Part shown: piece after piece, positions 8,752-18,260 of the stretch
How positions within the stretch are numbered: the stretch's first letter is position 1
Layout: the number at the start of each line of letters is the position of its first letter
Made by a program: the position numbers and the translations under genes
Notes under the pieces: model-generated
Told to the model about the DNA's origin: nothing
The model's database searches: none
The model's input: only the letters and a program-made list of their open reading frames with translations
Origin: Acidobacteriota bacterium
GTDB taxonomy: Bacteria; Acidobacteriota; Terriglobia; Terriglobales; Acidobacteriaceae
DNA: 40,036 nucleotides
Direction of reading: 5' to 3'
Assembly: GCA_028876335.1 (NCBI GenBank)
Contig: JAGWSG010000233.1
Coordinates: forward strand, 1 to 40,036

Positions 8752-9610
8752 TGAGATACTCTCGGAACTTCTCGCCGAACTCTGGCCGCTTGAGCGCGAA
8801 CTCGACAGTCGCCTGTAACATGCCGAACTTGTCTCCAGCGTCGAAGCGCTTGCCCTCAAACGTATAACCGTAGACCTTTTCTTCCTTGAGCAGCGCCTTG
8901 ATGCCATCGGTGAGTTGAATCTCGCCGCCTGCTCCGGGTGTTGTTGTTTCCAGCAACTCAAAGATACGCGGTGTAAGCACGTAGCGCCCGATGATGGCTT
9001 GTTTGGACGGGGCATCTTCAAGCTTCGGCTTCTCCACCATTCCCGTGCAGTTAAATATCCGAGGATTTTTTGGATCTGGTGAGCCGGCAAGGACACCGTA
9101 AGCGCTGATGGCCGGGCCTTCCACGGTCTGCGTTGCAATGACCGATCCCTCGCGCTCATTAAAGACATCAATCATCTGCTTGAGGCAAGGAACTTCGGCA
9201 TCGATCACATCGTCGGGAAGAATCACGGCGAAAGGCTCGTCGCCTACGAGTTCCTTTGCGCAAAGGACTGCATGTCCCAGACCGAGAGGCTCCTTCTGAC
9301 GCACATAACTGATGCGAGCCATTGTGGCCACATGGCGAGAGACCTCAAGCAGTTCAGTTTTGCCGCGGCGCTCGAGCGTGGCATCAAGTTCGAAGCTGTG
9401 GTCAAAGTGGTCTTCCATGGCGCCCTTGCCGCGGCCCGTAATGATGATGACATGCTCAATGCCGGATTCGATGGCCTCTTCCACGCCGTACTGAATAATG
9501 GGCTTGTCGACCAGGGCCAGCATTTCTTTGGGGATGACTTTGGTGGCCGGTAAAAAGCGCGTGCCCAATCCAGCTGCGGGGAATACTGCAGTGCGAACTT
9601 TCTTCTTCAT
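8735..9610 (-). CDS. galU: UTP-glucose-1-phosphate uridylyltransferase
   Basis: Makes UDP-glucose from UTP and glucose-1-phosphate for polysaccharide and envelope sugar synthesis. At 291 aa it has normal length. The nucleotidyltransferase signature AVFPAAGLGTRFLPATK is at residues 9-25, followed by PKEMLALVDKPIIQY. Further family motifs are VEEAIESGI, the active-site region FAVILPDDVID, and GEIQLTDGI near residue 215. The last gene of a possible minus-strand unit: mfd, DUF885 (28-nt gap), galU (57-nt gap). No ideal Shine-Dalgarno is seen; AAAGG lies about 12 nt before ATG. Confidence 0.95.
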   Translation of the reverse strand: MKKKVRTAVFPAAGLGTRFLPATKVIPKEMLALVDKPIIQYGVEEAIESGIEHVIIITGRGKGAMEDHFDHSFELDATLERRGKTELLEVSRHVATMARISYVRQKEPLGLGHAVLCAKELVGDEPFAVILPDDVIDAEVPCLKQMIDVFNEREGSVIATQTVEGPAISAYGVLAGSPDPKNPRIFNCTGMVEKPKLEDAPSKQAIIGRYVLTPRIFELLETTTPGAGGEIQLTDGIKALLKEEKVYGYTFEGKRFDAGDKFGMLQATVEFALKRPEFGEKFREYLKSLPL

Positions 9611-9667
9611 CGAGAGGCATCAACCTTTCTACGCCCGGCGTACGAATGAGCACCCCAGGCGCGTGCG

Positions 9668-11431
9668 CTACTGGAGCGCGGGCGTGTCATTTCCCAGCAT
9701 GGCTTCGCGCACAATCTTAATGGGAGGCGCTCCCTGGGCCAGGAAATCGTCGTGAAATCTTTGCAGTGAAAACGAAGCTCCTTCTTTTTTCTTCACATCT
9801 TCGCGAAGCTTCATGATTTCGAGTTTGCCGAGCGTGTAGTAAAGATACGTCGGGTCACTGGTGCCGCGTCTAGTCTCTACCAAGGCAGTCTCATGCGATT
9901 GATAACCCTCCTTTTCAAAGAAGGCAACCGCCTGATCAATACTCATTTTACCTGTGTGCATCTCAATGCCCACAATGAATCGTGCATCCCGCAGTAGCGC
10001 ATCCTGCAATTGTCCAAGCCGTAAGAGCTTCGCCTCGCGCGGATTTCGTGCCCCGGTGCCCGGCTGGCCATACCCTTCGTCGAGCATCATCTGCTCGCAG
10101 TAGTGTGCCCATCCTTCAACATTGGTGTTTGCACTGAGCAGTTTGCGCACGCGGCTGGGAGCGCGCGGGGCCCAAAGGAATTGGACGAAATGTCCGGGAA
10201 ATGCCTCATGCACTGATGTGGAAATGATTGTCCCTACATTGAAGGAGTGCATGTAGCTCTCAGTCTGCGCGGGCGTCATCGACTTGTCGGGGAGGGTGAC
10301 ATCGAAGTATGCGTCTATCGCACCGGTCTCGAAGGGACCAGGCGTATCCATGGCGGCGAATGTTGTTGCGCGCATGAAGGGCGGCGTCTCTTGAAGGATC
10401 GGCTGCTGATCGGATGGAAGCGTGACGATGCGATGCGCGCGGATAAAGCTCTGGAGACTGGCAAATGTATCGCGGAAACTGTTGAGGAGTTGATCGGGCG
10501 CGGGGTGATCACTGCCAAGTTCTTCCAATACTTCACGCGAATCTTTCTGGGGCTCAAGTTCTTTGGCGATTTCGTTGAACTGTGCCTGATTCTTCTTTAG
10601 ATCTGCCCGGCCAATTTCAAGCAGACGGTCCAATGGAGTATCCACCATCTCGTCGTACACCAGCTTCTTCGCGAAGGCGTCCGCGCCGATGCGGAAGTCT
10701 CCGTTCGCGCGAGGCAAGAGGTCAGTCTTCAACCAGGCGAGGTACTCACGCAATTCTTCGATGACAGCGCTGTTGGCTTGGATGAATTCCTCTTTCAACT
10801 CCGGGTCCTTTACTTCCGAAAAAGCGCCTGGCACATCTTTCTGAAAGAAATTGATAATTCCCGGCAACTGCTCAATCGCAATTTCGGTGTAAACATGCGG
10901 AGGATTCTTCAGGTTGGTACGCGCCTCCTTGAACAGTGCCGGCATCTGCTTTTCCCGTGCGATCACAGCGCGCAGGCGTTGATCAGCAGGTGCGTAGTTG
11001 CGTTCGATGATGGTGAACACGCCCGTTGCCGCCGTGCTGGAATAACTGTCAGGATCCTTCTGCCACATGCGAATGGTTTCCAGATTCAGCAGCCACGAGC
11101 GAATGGTTCCGAGCACGATGGCGCGATCACCACGCGAGGTCAGACTGAGCGAAGAAGAATCGTCCGGGATCGCGCTGATTCTCTGCTCGAAGCCTTTCAG
11201 AAGTTCCACCTGCTTTTCGATGGTGGCCTGCGAATAGTCTTCGAGATACGGATCGTACTGGTGGTATCCAGCGAGGGTTCCCTGTGAAGGGAAATAGCGG
11301 AGATACACGTTATCCAGGAATTCGTTCGACACATTCAGAAAGTTCTTTTCCGCGTTGGTCGCGGCATTGGCCTGCGTGGTTGCTATTGACATCGCCGCTC
11401 CTATCAATACGCCAGTTAAGACTCTTTTCAT
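9668..11431 (-). CDS. Exported DUF885-family metallohydrolase
   Basis: 587 aa with an N-terminal signal peptide (MKRVLTGVLIGAAMSIATTQ, cleavage probably after ANA). It should therefore work in the periplasm or outside. The long helical protein contains TSVHEAFPGHFVQFLW, the HExxPGH motif that defines DUF885. That motif is thought to bind a metal and gives the family its resemblance to zinc metallopeptidases. A downstream glutamate within NTNVEGWAHYCEQMMLDEGY is also typical of the family. The likely activity is peptide hydrolysis, but the substrate is unknown. It starts 28 nt after the mfd stop, so cotranscription is plausible; GAGGG lies just before the ATG. Its role has no evident link to mfd. 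Confidence 0.88.
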   Translation of the reverse strand: MKRVLTGVLIGAAMSIATTQANAATNAEKNFLNVSNEFLDNVYLRYFPSQGTLAGYHQYDPYLEDYSQATIEKQVELLKGFEQRISAIPDDSSSLSLTSRGDRAIVLGTIRSWLLNLETIRMWQKDPDSYSSTAATGVFTIIERNYAPADQRLRAVIAREKQMPALFKEARTNLKNPPHVYTEIAIEQLPGIINFFQKDVPGAFSEVKDPELKEEFIQANSAVIEELREYLAWLKTDLLPRANGDFRIGADAFAKKLVYDEMVDTPLDRLLEIGRADLKKNQAQFNEIAKELEPQKDSREVLEELGSDHPAPDQLLNSFRDTFASLQSFIRAHRIVTLPSDQQPILQETPPFMRATTFAAMDTPGPFETGAIDAYFDVTLPDKSMTPAQTESYMHSFNVGTIISTSVHEAFPGHFVQFLWAPRAPSRVRKLLSANTNVEGWAHYCEQMMLDEGYGQPGTGARNPREAKLLRLGQLQDALLRDARFIVGIEMHTGKMSIDQAVAFFEKEGYQSHETALVETRRGTSDPTYLYYTLGKLEIMKLREDVKKKEGASFSLQRFHDDFLAQGAPPIKIVREAMLGNDTPALQ

Positions 11432-11459
11432 GGGCCCTCAATCCTGCATGGCAACGTAC

Positions 11460-14400
11460 TTAGGCTGCGGCTGGCGCAGGTAACAGACTCGACATCAGCT
11501 CTCGAATCTCCAGCAACACATCGTCAGGGCGCGTGGCGCCCAATGGATACTTGAGCACGCCCTGCGGGGTGAATTGCGCTCCTCGCTTGGCATTGCGCGC
11601 TACCAGGCGCATTAATTGCTCTGGATCGACCGCGGCATTTTCAGTAAAGCGAATTTGCAACTCTGCGCGTTTGCGATCTATCTGGGCAATGCCCATGCGC
11701 TCACATTCAAGCCGCAACGATGCAGCCTCAAGCAGGTAGACAGTTGCATCTGGTAACGAACCGTAGCGATCTTCCATCTCAGCGCGCAGGTCGGCGAGTT
11801 CCTTTTCGCTTTGAGCGCCGGCAATTTTCTTGTAGAGCCGAAGCCGCTGGTTCTCTTCTTCCACGTATCCATCATCGATGCGCAGTGGAATGCCAAGGCT
11901 CATCTGCACGGAGGGTCGTTCCTGAGAACCTTCACCCTTCATCTCTTTGACGGCAGCTTCAAGCATCGACGTGTACAACTCAAAACCCACAGCCTCAATA
12001 TGGCCGCTCTGTTCTCCACCAAGCATGTTGCCGGCGCCACGTAATTCCAAATCAAGTGCTGCGATCTTGAATCCTGCGCCGAGGTCACTAAACTCCTTGA
12101 GCGCAGCGAGTCTGCGCCGCGCAATTTCACTGAGTTCCTTTTCCTGTGGGATGAGCAGATATGCGTAGGCTCGTCGATTGGAGCGGCCCACGCGGCCACG
12201 CAACTGATAGAGTTCGCTAAGTCCATGACGATCCGCACGATTAATAAGAATGGTGTTGGCCAGCGGAATATCGAGACCGTTTTCAATGATGGTTGTCGCC
12301 ACCAGGACATCGAATTCATGGTGCATGAAAGCGAGCATGACCTTTTCAAGCTCGCCTTCACTCATCTGGCCGTGCGCCACGGCAACGCGCGCTGCCGGAA
12401 CAAGTTCCTGTATTCGCGCGGCAATTTCGTAGATTGACTCGACGCGGTTGTGGACGAAGTAGACCTGACCGCCACGCTCGAGTTCGACTTCAACCGCTGA
12501 TCGGATCAGCTTCTCATCGTATTTAGCCACGACGGTCTGAATCGCCATTCGGTCCTTGGGTGGTGTTTCAATAACGCTCATATCGCGAAGGCCGACTAGC
12601 GACATATGCAACGTACGCGGAATAGGCGTTGCAGACATGGCGAGCACATCGATCTCTTTGCGCATTTGCTTCAGGCGTTCCTTATGGCGCACGCCGAAGC
12701 GTTGCTCTTCATCGACGATGAGCAGGCCGAGGTCCTGGAACTTGATGTCTTTGGATAGCAGGCGATGCGTACCAATAAGAATATCTACCTTGCCGGTTTC
12801 CACCTGTTCAACGATGGCTTTCTGCTCCTTCGCAGTACGGAAGCGCGAAATCATTTCAATGTTGATTGGAAATTGCGAGAAGCGCTTCTTAAATGTCTCG
12901 AAGTGCTGGAAGCTGAGGACCGTGGTTGGCGTGAGCACGGCCACCTGTTTTCCGTCCTGCACAGCCTTGAAGGCCGCGCGCATGGCCACCTCAGTCTTGC
13001 CGTACCCAACATCGCCGCATAGGAGGCGATCCATCGGCGTAGTCGATTCCATATCCTGCTTGATGGCCCCGATTGCAGAGAGCTGGTCGTCGGTCTCATT
13101 GAAGTCGAAGGAGTCTTCAAACTCGCGCTGAAATTCATTGTCGGGCGCGAATGCTGTGCCTTGTGCAGTATGCCGCTCGGCGTAGAGCTTGAGCAGTTCT
13201 ACTGCCATATCCTGCATGGCCTTGCGCACGCGCGCCTTGGTTTTCGTCCACTGTTGTGAGCCGAGTTTGTTGAGTAATGGAGCGGGTCCGGCATCAGTGG
13301 AGCGGTACTTCTGAATCAGGTCGAGCCGCGTGAGAGGTACGTAAAGCTTTGCCTGCTCGGCAAACTCCAGAATCATGAATTCGACGGAAAGACCGTCCTG
13401 GACGATCTCTTTGAGGCCTTGGTATTGAGCGATGCCGTGCTCAATGTGCACTACATAGTCGCCGATGGCGAGATCGCGAAAGTCAGAGACGAAGGCCGCT
13501 GTCTTGGACTTGCGCGGCTCCGGACGCGCGGAAACATCCGCATCGTCTGACAGATCGTTCGCGCCGAAGACGATGAGATTGGCGTTGGGAAAGCTGACAC
13601 CGTTGGCTATCTGCGTGCGCACAACGACGGGTACGCGCATGTCGCCGGCAAGGTAGCTTGCCTCGTCAAACATGGTTTCGCTGGTGTGCTGCGGCACACG
13701 GCTTCCCTGCCGGTATGGAATTTGATACTCGCGCAAGACGGTCGCCATGCGTTCCACATCGCCCTGCGAATGAACCGCGAGCACAATGTGCTGATCAGCA
13801 TCCATAAGATTCCGCAATTGTTCTGCGAGCGCTGCAATGTTGCCGTGCATGCGCAGTGTGGGCCGCGAGCTGAAGGCTATTTCACCTAACGTGCTGTCTT
13901 CGTCGAGCACGTCCACCACGCCGAGTTGATCAAGATCGAGTCCCGGATGCGACTGCAACTGCGCTTCCAGAAGCTCTGGCCGCAGGTAGATGTCTTCCGG
14001 CCGGATGAGGGATCCGATACCGCTGCGCTCGTGCCGTTGCTCGACCTTATTCCACCAACGCTCCATCTGGTTTTTCACCATGGCTGGCTCATCCACGAAA
14101 AGAACGCACTTGGGAACGAGATTCAACAGGGTGGAATGTGCACCGGCAACGCAACTGAAGAATTCCCAGCCGGGAAAGACACTCACACCACCTGCGGCCG
14201 CCGCTTCCGCTACCAGTTCTTCACAGTCATCATCGCCGTTCGTTTCCACACGCTGACGACTCAGGCGCGCATTGACGGCGGCAAGCAGACGCTCGGTTAC
14301 TGGCGTCTCCGTCAGCGGCAGAAGCTGCGCCTCATCCAGACCAGCCTGCGAACGTTGCGTCTCCGGATCGAATTTGCGGATGGTGTCAATTTCGTCGCCG

Positions 14401-15023
14401 AAAAACTCCAGACGTACGGGGCGGTCGCTCTCCGGCGAATACACGTCAAGGATGCCGCCACGCCGGGTGAACTGGCCTGGCATCTCAACCATATCCATGT
14501 GCGTGTAACCGACGCTGGCCAGGTGTGTGGTGAGAACTTCCATGTCCATCTCTTCACCGCGACGAACGGTGACGGCAAGGTTGCTGTAATAGTCGCGATT
14601 GAAGAGGCGAAGAGACGCTGCTTCCACTGGCGCGATGAGAATGGAGACTGCACCGGTGGAGAACTTCCAGAGTGCGGCGGCCCGCTGCTCCTGCACATCC
14701 GGGTGTGGTGAAAGATTCTCAAACGGCAGGACATCATGTGCGGGTAGACGCACCACACGTGCCGGATCGATTGCTCCAGTAAGGTCGCAGCCCGCGCGCA
14801 GCGACTGCTCCAAAGCTTCAGCGGCCTTATTGTCTGCAACGACAATGACGATGGGGTGTTTGGCCGCACGTGCCATGAGTGGGATGTAAAGAGAACGCGC
14901 GGTAGCAGTGAGCCCAGACACACGCCTGCGCCCCGCACCAAGGCTGAGATGCCTCTGCACGCGATCAAATGCTGTGGACTGCTCCAGCTCCGCGAATAAT
15001 TCGCGAACAAACGGGAGGATCAT
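11460..15023 (-). CDS. mfd: Transcription-repair coupling factor Mfd
   Basis: ATP-dependent translocase that removes stalled RNA polymerase from DNA lesions and recruits UvrA. At 1187 aa it is close to the usual ~1150. The N-terminal UvrB-like module (about 1-300) keeps FTRRGGILDVYSP. The CarD-like RNA polymerase interaction domain begins at about 518 (IGDYVVHIEHGIAQYQGL). The superfamily 2 motor has Walker A GDVGYGKT (670-677), DEEQ (771-774) and SATPIPRTL (797-805). A later segment, RHGLSELYQLRGRVGRSNR, contains the translocation and helicase motifs. The C-terminal TRCF domain ends in an Ala/Pro-rich tail. A TAAACT box sits 9 nt before the ATG. It is divergent from the Hsp70-like gene, with 98 bp between starts. 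Confidence 0.97.
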   Translation of the reverse strand: MILPFVRELFAELEQSTAFDRVQRHLSLGAGRRRVSGLTATARSLYIPLMARAAKHPIVIVVADNKAAEALEQSLRAGCDLTGAIDPARVVRLPAHDVLPFENLSPHPDVQEQRAAALWKFSTGAVSILIAPVEAASLRLFNRDYYSNLAVTVRRGEEMDMEVLTTHLASVGYTHMDMVEMPGQFTRRGGILDVYSPESDRPVRLEFFGDEIDTIRKFDPETQRSQAGLDEAQLLPLTETPVTERLLAAVNARLSRQRVETNGDDDCEELVAEAAAAGGVSVFPGWEFFSCVAGAHSTLLNLVPKCVLFVDEPAMVKNQMERWWNKVEQRHERSGIGSLIRPEDIYLRPELLEAQLQSHPGLDLDQLGVVDVLDEDSTLGEIAFSSRPTLRMHGNIAALAEQLRNLMDADQHIVLAVHSQGDVERMATVLREYQIPYRQGSRVPQHTSETMFDEASYLAGDMRVPVVVRTQIANGVSFPNANLIVFGANDLSDDADVSARPEPRKSKTAAFVSDFRDLAIGDYVVHIEHGIAQYQGLKEIVQDGLSVEFMILEFAEQAKLYVPLTRLDLIQKYRSTDAGPAPLLNKLGSQQWTKTKARVRKAMQDMAVELLKLYAERHTAQGTAFAPDNEFQREFEDSFDFNETDDQLSAIGAIKQDMESTTPMDRLLCGDVGYGKTEVAMRAAFKAVQDGKQVAVLTPTTVLSFQHFETFKKRFSQFPINIEMISRFRTAKEQKAIVEQVETGKVDILIGTHRLLSKDIKFQDLGLLIVDEEQRFGVRHKERLKQMRKEIDVLAMSATPIPRTLHMSLVGLRDMSVIETPPKDRMAIQTVVAKYDEKLIRSAVEVELERGGQVYFVHNRVESIYEIAARIQELVPAARVAVAHGQMSEGELEKVMLAFMHHEFDVLVATTIIENGLDIPLANTILINRADRHGLSELYQLRGRVGRSNRRAYAYLLIPQEKELSEIARRRLAALKEFSDLGAGFKIAALDLELRGAGNMLGGEQSGHIEAVGFELYTSMLEAAVKEMKGEGSQERPSVQMSLGIPLRIDDGYVEEENQRLRLYKKIAGAQSEKELADLRAEMEDRYGSLPDATVYLLEAASLRLECERMGIAQIDRKRAELQIRFTENAAVDPEQLMRLVARNAKRGAQFTPQGVLKYPLGATRPDDVLLEIRELMSSLLPAPAAA

Positions 15024-15032
15024 GCAAGCTCA

Positions 15033-15038
15033 AGTTTA
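15033..15038 (-). promoter_or_regulatory. -10-like box directly before mfd
   Basis: On the minus strand, TAAACT ends 9 nt before ATG 15023. There is no Shine-Dalgarno and no good -35. Same geometry as at ruvB and the Hsp70-like gene, suggesting a leaderless start. Confidence 0.4.
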
Positions 15039-15106
15039 TCAGTTAGAAGGTTGGCTTTGCGGAGCGTGGATTGGCCGATTCTTCTGGTGTCGGCAGGAGT
15101 TTTCAG

Positions 15107-15112
15107 TACACT
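15107..15112 (+). promoter_or_regulatory. -10-like box directly before the Hsp70-like gene
   Basis: TACACT ends 9 nt before ATG 15122, followed by GGGTGCAAT. It is the same hexamer and spacing as at ruvB. It supports ATG 15122 over the earlier in-frame TTG at 15071. No strong -35 is visible. Confidence 0.45.
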
Positions 15113-15121
15113 GGGTGCAAT

Positions 15122-16642
15122 ATGCGCATCGGCATCGATTTCGGCACAACCCGCGTCGTGGTCGCTGCTGTCGACCGCGGTAACTTTCCACTGGTCAACT
15201 TTGAAACACCGGAGGGCGAGCCGCAGGACTGGTTCCCGCCCATCGTGGCGATTCGGGGTGAGGCGCGGCTCTATGGCTGGGAGGCTGTGGCAGCAGAGTC
15301 CGACCCAAGCTGGACAGTTCTGCGCTCGCTGAAGCGCTGGCTGCGCAGTGCGGATCCACACACGACTGTGGATGCCGGTGGTCAACCGTTGCCGCTGCGC
15401 CAGTTGATGGCCGAAATGATGAGCGCTCTGCGACTGCAGCTTGAGCGCCATTCCAACCTTCTCTTGAAAAAAGGCGAACCCATAGAAGCGATGCTGGGAG
15501 TGCCTGCCAGCGCCAACAGCAACCAACGATTCCTGACCGAAGAGGCAGCGCAGGCGGCGGGATTTATTGTTCTTGGCCTGATCAATGAGCCGTCAGCTGC
15601 AGCAATTGAGTTTGCGCATCGCAACAGCGACGAGCGCAAGACGCGTGCAGGCAGCGGCCTGGTGGTTTACGACCTGGGGGGTGGAACATTCGATGTTTCG
15701 CTTGTAACCATGGGCGAGACAGAGCACGTGGTCGAGGCGACAGACGGGATACCTAACCTGGGCGGCGACGATTTTGATGAGATTCTTGCAATTCTTGCAC
15801 TGGCAAGCGTGGGACCCCACCGCGATCTGAATGCCGCAGAACGTTTTCGGTTGCTGGAGGAATGCCGCGAGAAGAAAGAGACTCTCAACCCCAACACGCG
15901 CAAAGTGACATTGGACATGGATCGCGTTCGCGAAGGATGGCAACAGGTCACCATTCCAGTCGATGAATATTACGAGCGATGCCGCCCGTTGATTGAGTCC
16001 ACACGCGAGGCAGTGGAGCGGCTGCTGACTTTCCACGAGTCCGGCTCGCTGGATACGCTCTACGTAACCGGTGGAGGCGCTGAATTGCCGCCGGTTGCGC
16101 GCATATTGCGTGAAACATTTGGACGAAAGGTGCGGCGGTCAGCTTACATGCGATCGGCCAGTGCCATAGGTCTTGCCATTCGTGCAGCCGCAGCCGCGGA
16201 CACGCTGCGTGAGCAGTTCAACCAGAACTTTGGCATATGGCGCGAAGCGGATTCAGGCGCGAATATCACATTTGATTTGATTTTTCCGCGGGGCATGGCC
16301 TTGCCCGTGGAGGGACAACCACCGCTAAAAGCAGAGCGCACTTATCAGCCCGCACACAATATTGGGCACTTTCGCTATCTTGAGTGCTCGCGGCTTAATC
16401 CCGAGGGACAACCCACAGGCGAAATTACCAATTGGGATCAGATTCTTTTTCCCTTCGATTCAGCACTAGAGAGTGTCACCGATCTTGCGGCAGTTCCAAT
16501 CGAGAAGCTCACCCAGCCACATGGAATTCACATACGCGAAGAATACACATGCGACACGGCAGGCAATGTGCGCGCAGTCATCACGGCTATGCCTTCCGGC
16601 TTCACACGTGCATTTACGATTGCCCACTCAGCCAGCCGCTAG
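15122..16642 (+). CDS. Hsp70-like (DnaK-related) ATPase without a canonical substrate-binding half
   Basis: 506 aa from ATG 15122. That start places the phosphate-1 loop IGIDFGTT at residues 3-10, as in DnaK. Further Hsp70/actin-fold motifs are NEPSAAA (155-161), VYDLGGGTFDVSL (182-194), GGDDFD (214-219) and the adenosine motif VTGGGAELPPV (about 317-327). The ATPase domain ends near residue 370. The remaining ~135 residues lack the recognisable beta-sandwich linker (DVTPLSLG-type) and lid of DnaK. They form a compact region beginning near FNQNFGIWREADSG. It belongs to the large group of non-canonical Hsp70 proteins, whose clients are mostly unknown. No dnaJ or grpE lies nearby. Transcribed away from mfd and converging on the M20 peptidase gene. 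Confidence 0.85.
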   Translation: MRIGIDFGTTRVVVAAVDRGNFPLVNFETPEGEPQDWFPPIVAIRGEARLYGWEAVAAESDPSWTVLRSLKRWLRSADPHTTVDAGGQPLPLRQLMAEMMSALRLQLERHSNLLLKKGEPIEAMLGVPASANSNQRFLTEEAAQAAGFIVLGLINEPSAAAIEFAHRNSDERKTRAGSGLVVYDLGGGTFDVSLVTMGETEHVVEATDGIPNLGGDDFDEILAILALASVGPHRDLNAAERFRLLEECREKKETLNPNTRKVTLDMDRVREGWQQVTIPVDEYYERCRPLIESTREAVERLLTFHESGSLDTLYVTGGGAELPPVARILRETFGRKVRRSAYMRSASAIGLAIRAAAAADTLREQFNQNFGIWREADSGANITFDLIFPRGMALPVEGQPPLKAERTYQPAHNIGHFRYLECSRLNPEGQPTGEITNWDQILFPFDSALESVTDLAAVPIEKLTQPHGIHIREEYTCDTAGNVRAVITAMPSGFTRAFTIAHSASR

Positions 16643-16649
16643 AAAGCAA

Positions 16650-16671
16650 GACGGGCGCCACGGCGCCCGTC
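16650..16671. terminator. Hairpin between the convergent Hsp70-like and M20 peptidase genes
   Basis: GACGGGCGC pairs perfectly with GCGCCCGTC around a CACG loop. The minus-strand side is followed by TTGCTTTCT, the plus side by GCTGGCC. It looks most useful for ending the peptidase transcript, but the T-run is imperfect. Confidence 0.5.
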
Positions 16672-16694
16672 GCTGGCCTTCAATATTTAAGGCA

Positions 16695-18155
16695 TCACTC
16701 ATTACCCAACGCCTTTGAGAAGGCATAGAAGAAATCGAGCGATTTCCAGAATGAGTCGATAGGAAGGCGTTCGTCCTGCCCGTGCGCACGTACGTCATCG
16801 ACTTCCAGCGCGATTGCTGAGTAGCCGTAACAGGGAATGCCCGCCTGTGCAAAGTAGATAGAGTCCGTTGCGCCGTCTTCCATAACCGGAGTTACAGGAA
16901 CCCCGGGCCAAATCTCCTGCGTAATGCGCGTCAATGGTTCGAACACCGCCTTGATGGGGGGCGGCGGCACAATGGCCTTACGGTCTGGAGCGGTATCGGA
17001 AATGACGCCCGCGTCAGAGATGTACTTTACCGTCAGTTTTGGGTCGTTGAAGAGCTTTGCGAGTTGCTGGCGAATCTCTTCCGGTGAGTGGCCAGGAAAG
17101 ATGCGACAGTTCACATTGGCAATTGCAGTTTGCGGCAATGCGTTGTTGGCGTGGCCAGCCCACAGGCGTGTGGCAACGCATGTGGTGCGGACGTTCGAGT
17201 TCAGGCCGGGCTCTTCACTCACGCGTGCTACAGCGGCCATATCCGGCGGCGTTGCCAGAATTGCCTTAATGTCGGCAGCAGTGGCCCCCTTTTCCCGCTC
17301 GGCCAGCATTTTAAAGTGCTCCCGGGTGATGGCATTCAGCTCAAAAGGGAATGAGTAGGCCTGCAACTTCTGAAGTGCATCCATCAGCTCGTAGATTGCG
17401 TTGTCCTTGCGGGGCAGCGAACTGTGACCGCCGCGATTCTTCGCCTCAACGCGATAGTCGGCGTACACCTTCTCAGTTGCTTCCACGTCAGCCAGTTCAG
17501 CCTTCCCGTGGTTGAGCTCAATGCCGCCCGCATCGGGATTGATCACAAAGGCGGCATCCACCAGGTCACGGTGCTGGTTTACAAGCCAGCTTGCGCCGTT
17601 GTACTTGCCGCCTTCTTCGTCGGCCGTGAGTGCAAGGATCAGATCGCGCTTGGGCTTGTAGCCCTCACGATGCAGGCGCAGGAATGTGGCCACCAATGCC
17701 GCATCACTGTCCTTCATGTCTTGAGTGCCGCGCCCATAATAGTAGCCGTCCTTTTCGATGAACTGGAAGGGATCGGTGTGCCAGTCAGAACGCAACGCCT
17801 CAACCACGTCAATGTGGCAAAGAAAAAGCACGGGCTTTTCATTCGGCGTGCCTTCGGCGCGATAACGCACCACAAGATTCATCTTGTTTGGAGCAGGACC
17901 AAGCAGATGTACATCAGCGGCGGGAAAACCGGCGTCCAGGAACCGCTTCTGCATGGCCTCAGTTGCCTTGGTCACGCTGCCTTGTGGAGTGTCCGTGGTA
18001 TTGATTTCGATCAACTGCTTGAAGATTGCGCGCGCTTCGGCACGGTCGGCTGCGGTGGCCGTGGGCAACGTTGATTGGGCGGAAGCGGCAAGTGAGGCAA
18101 ACGATAAACAGAGCGTTGCCGTGGCAAGGCGGAAAAGGAAGGATTTAGCACGCAT
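16695..18155 (-). CDS. Exported M20-family zinc peptidase
   Basis: 486 aa with a signal peptide (MRAKSFLFRL, hydrophobic core, AASAQ cleavage region), so likely periplasmic or secreted. The M20/M28-clan metal ligands are visible in order: His in LFLCHIDVV, Asp in GRGTQDMKDSDAA, the Glu-Glu pair in TADEEGG, Asp in INPDAGG, and His in AHGQDERL near the C-terminus. The dimerisation domain lies between (NRGGHSSLP to HSPEEIRQQL). The protein is probably a di-zinc exopeptidase or dipeptidase acting on imported or scavenged peptides. Family members also include deacylases, so the substrate is open. A TACAAT box ends 6 nt before the ATG, with no Shine-Dalgarno. Confidence 0.92.
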   Translation of the reverse strand: MRAKSFLFRLATATLCLSFASLAASAQSTLPTATAADRAEARAIFKQLIEINTTDTPQGSVTKATEAMQKRFLDAGFPAADVHLLGPAPNKMNLVVRYRAEGTPNEKPVLFLCHIDVVEALRSDWHTDPFQFIEKDGYYYGRGTQDMKDSDAALVATFLRLHREGYKPKRDLILALTADEEGGKYNGASWLVNQHRDLVDAAFVINPDAGGIELNHGKAELADVEATEKVYADYRVEAKNRGGHSSLPRKDNAIYELMDALQKLQAYSFPFELNAITREHFKMLAEREKGATAADIKAILATPPDMAAVARVSEEPGLNSNVRTTCVATRLWAGHANNALPQTAIANVNCRIFPGHSPEEIRQQLAKLFNDPKLTVKYISDAGVISDTAPDRKAIVPPPPIKAVFEPLTRITQEIWPGVPVTPVMEDGATDSIYFAQAGIPCYGYSAIALEVDDVRAHGQDERLPIDSFWKSLDFFYAFSKALGNE

Positions 18156-18161
18156 GAGCGA

Positions 18162-18167
18162 ATTGTA
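18162..18167 (-). promoter_or_regulatory. -10-like box directly before the M20 peptidase gene
   Basis: TACAAT on the minus strand ends 6 nt before ATG 18155, which places the A of ATG at the expected +1. The -35 is poor (TTCAGC, 17 bp upstream). Confidence 0.45.
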
Positions 18168-18260
18168 CCCGTTTGCCTAGCCAGGCTGAAGCTTGCTCAT
18201 AACTTGCGCAGAGCAACAAAATCGATTTAACTTAATGCCGCAACTGATTGCGAGGTTTCC

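Noticed and set aside
8065..9171. 368-aa minus-strand frame across the thioredoxin-like gene and galU
   Set aside because: Both overlapped genes are clear family members with good starts; this frame has no motif or ribosome-binding site.
13926..14711. 261-aa open frame antisense to mfd
   Set aside because: Inside the conserved Mfd N-terminal module; no family resemblance.
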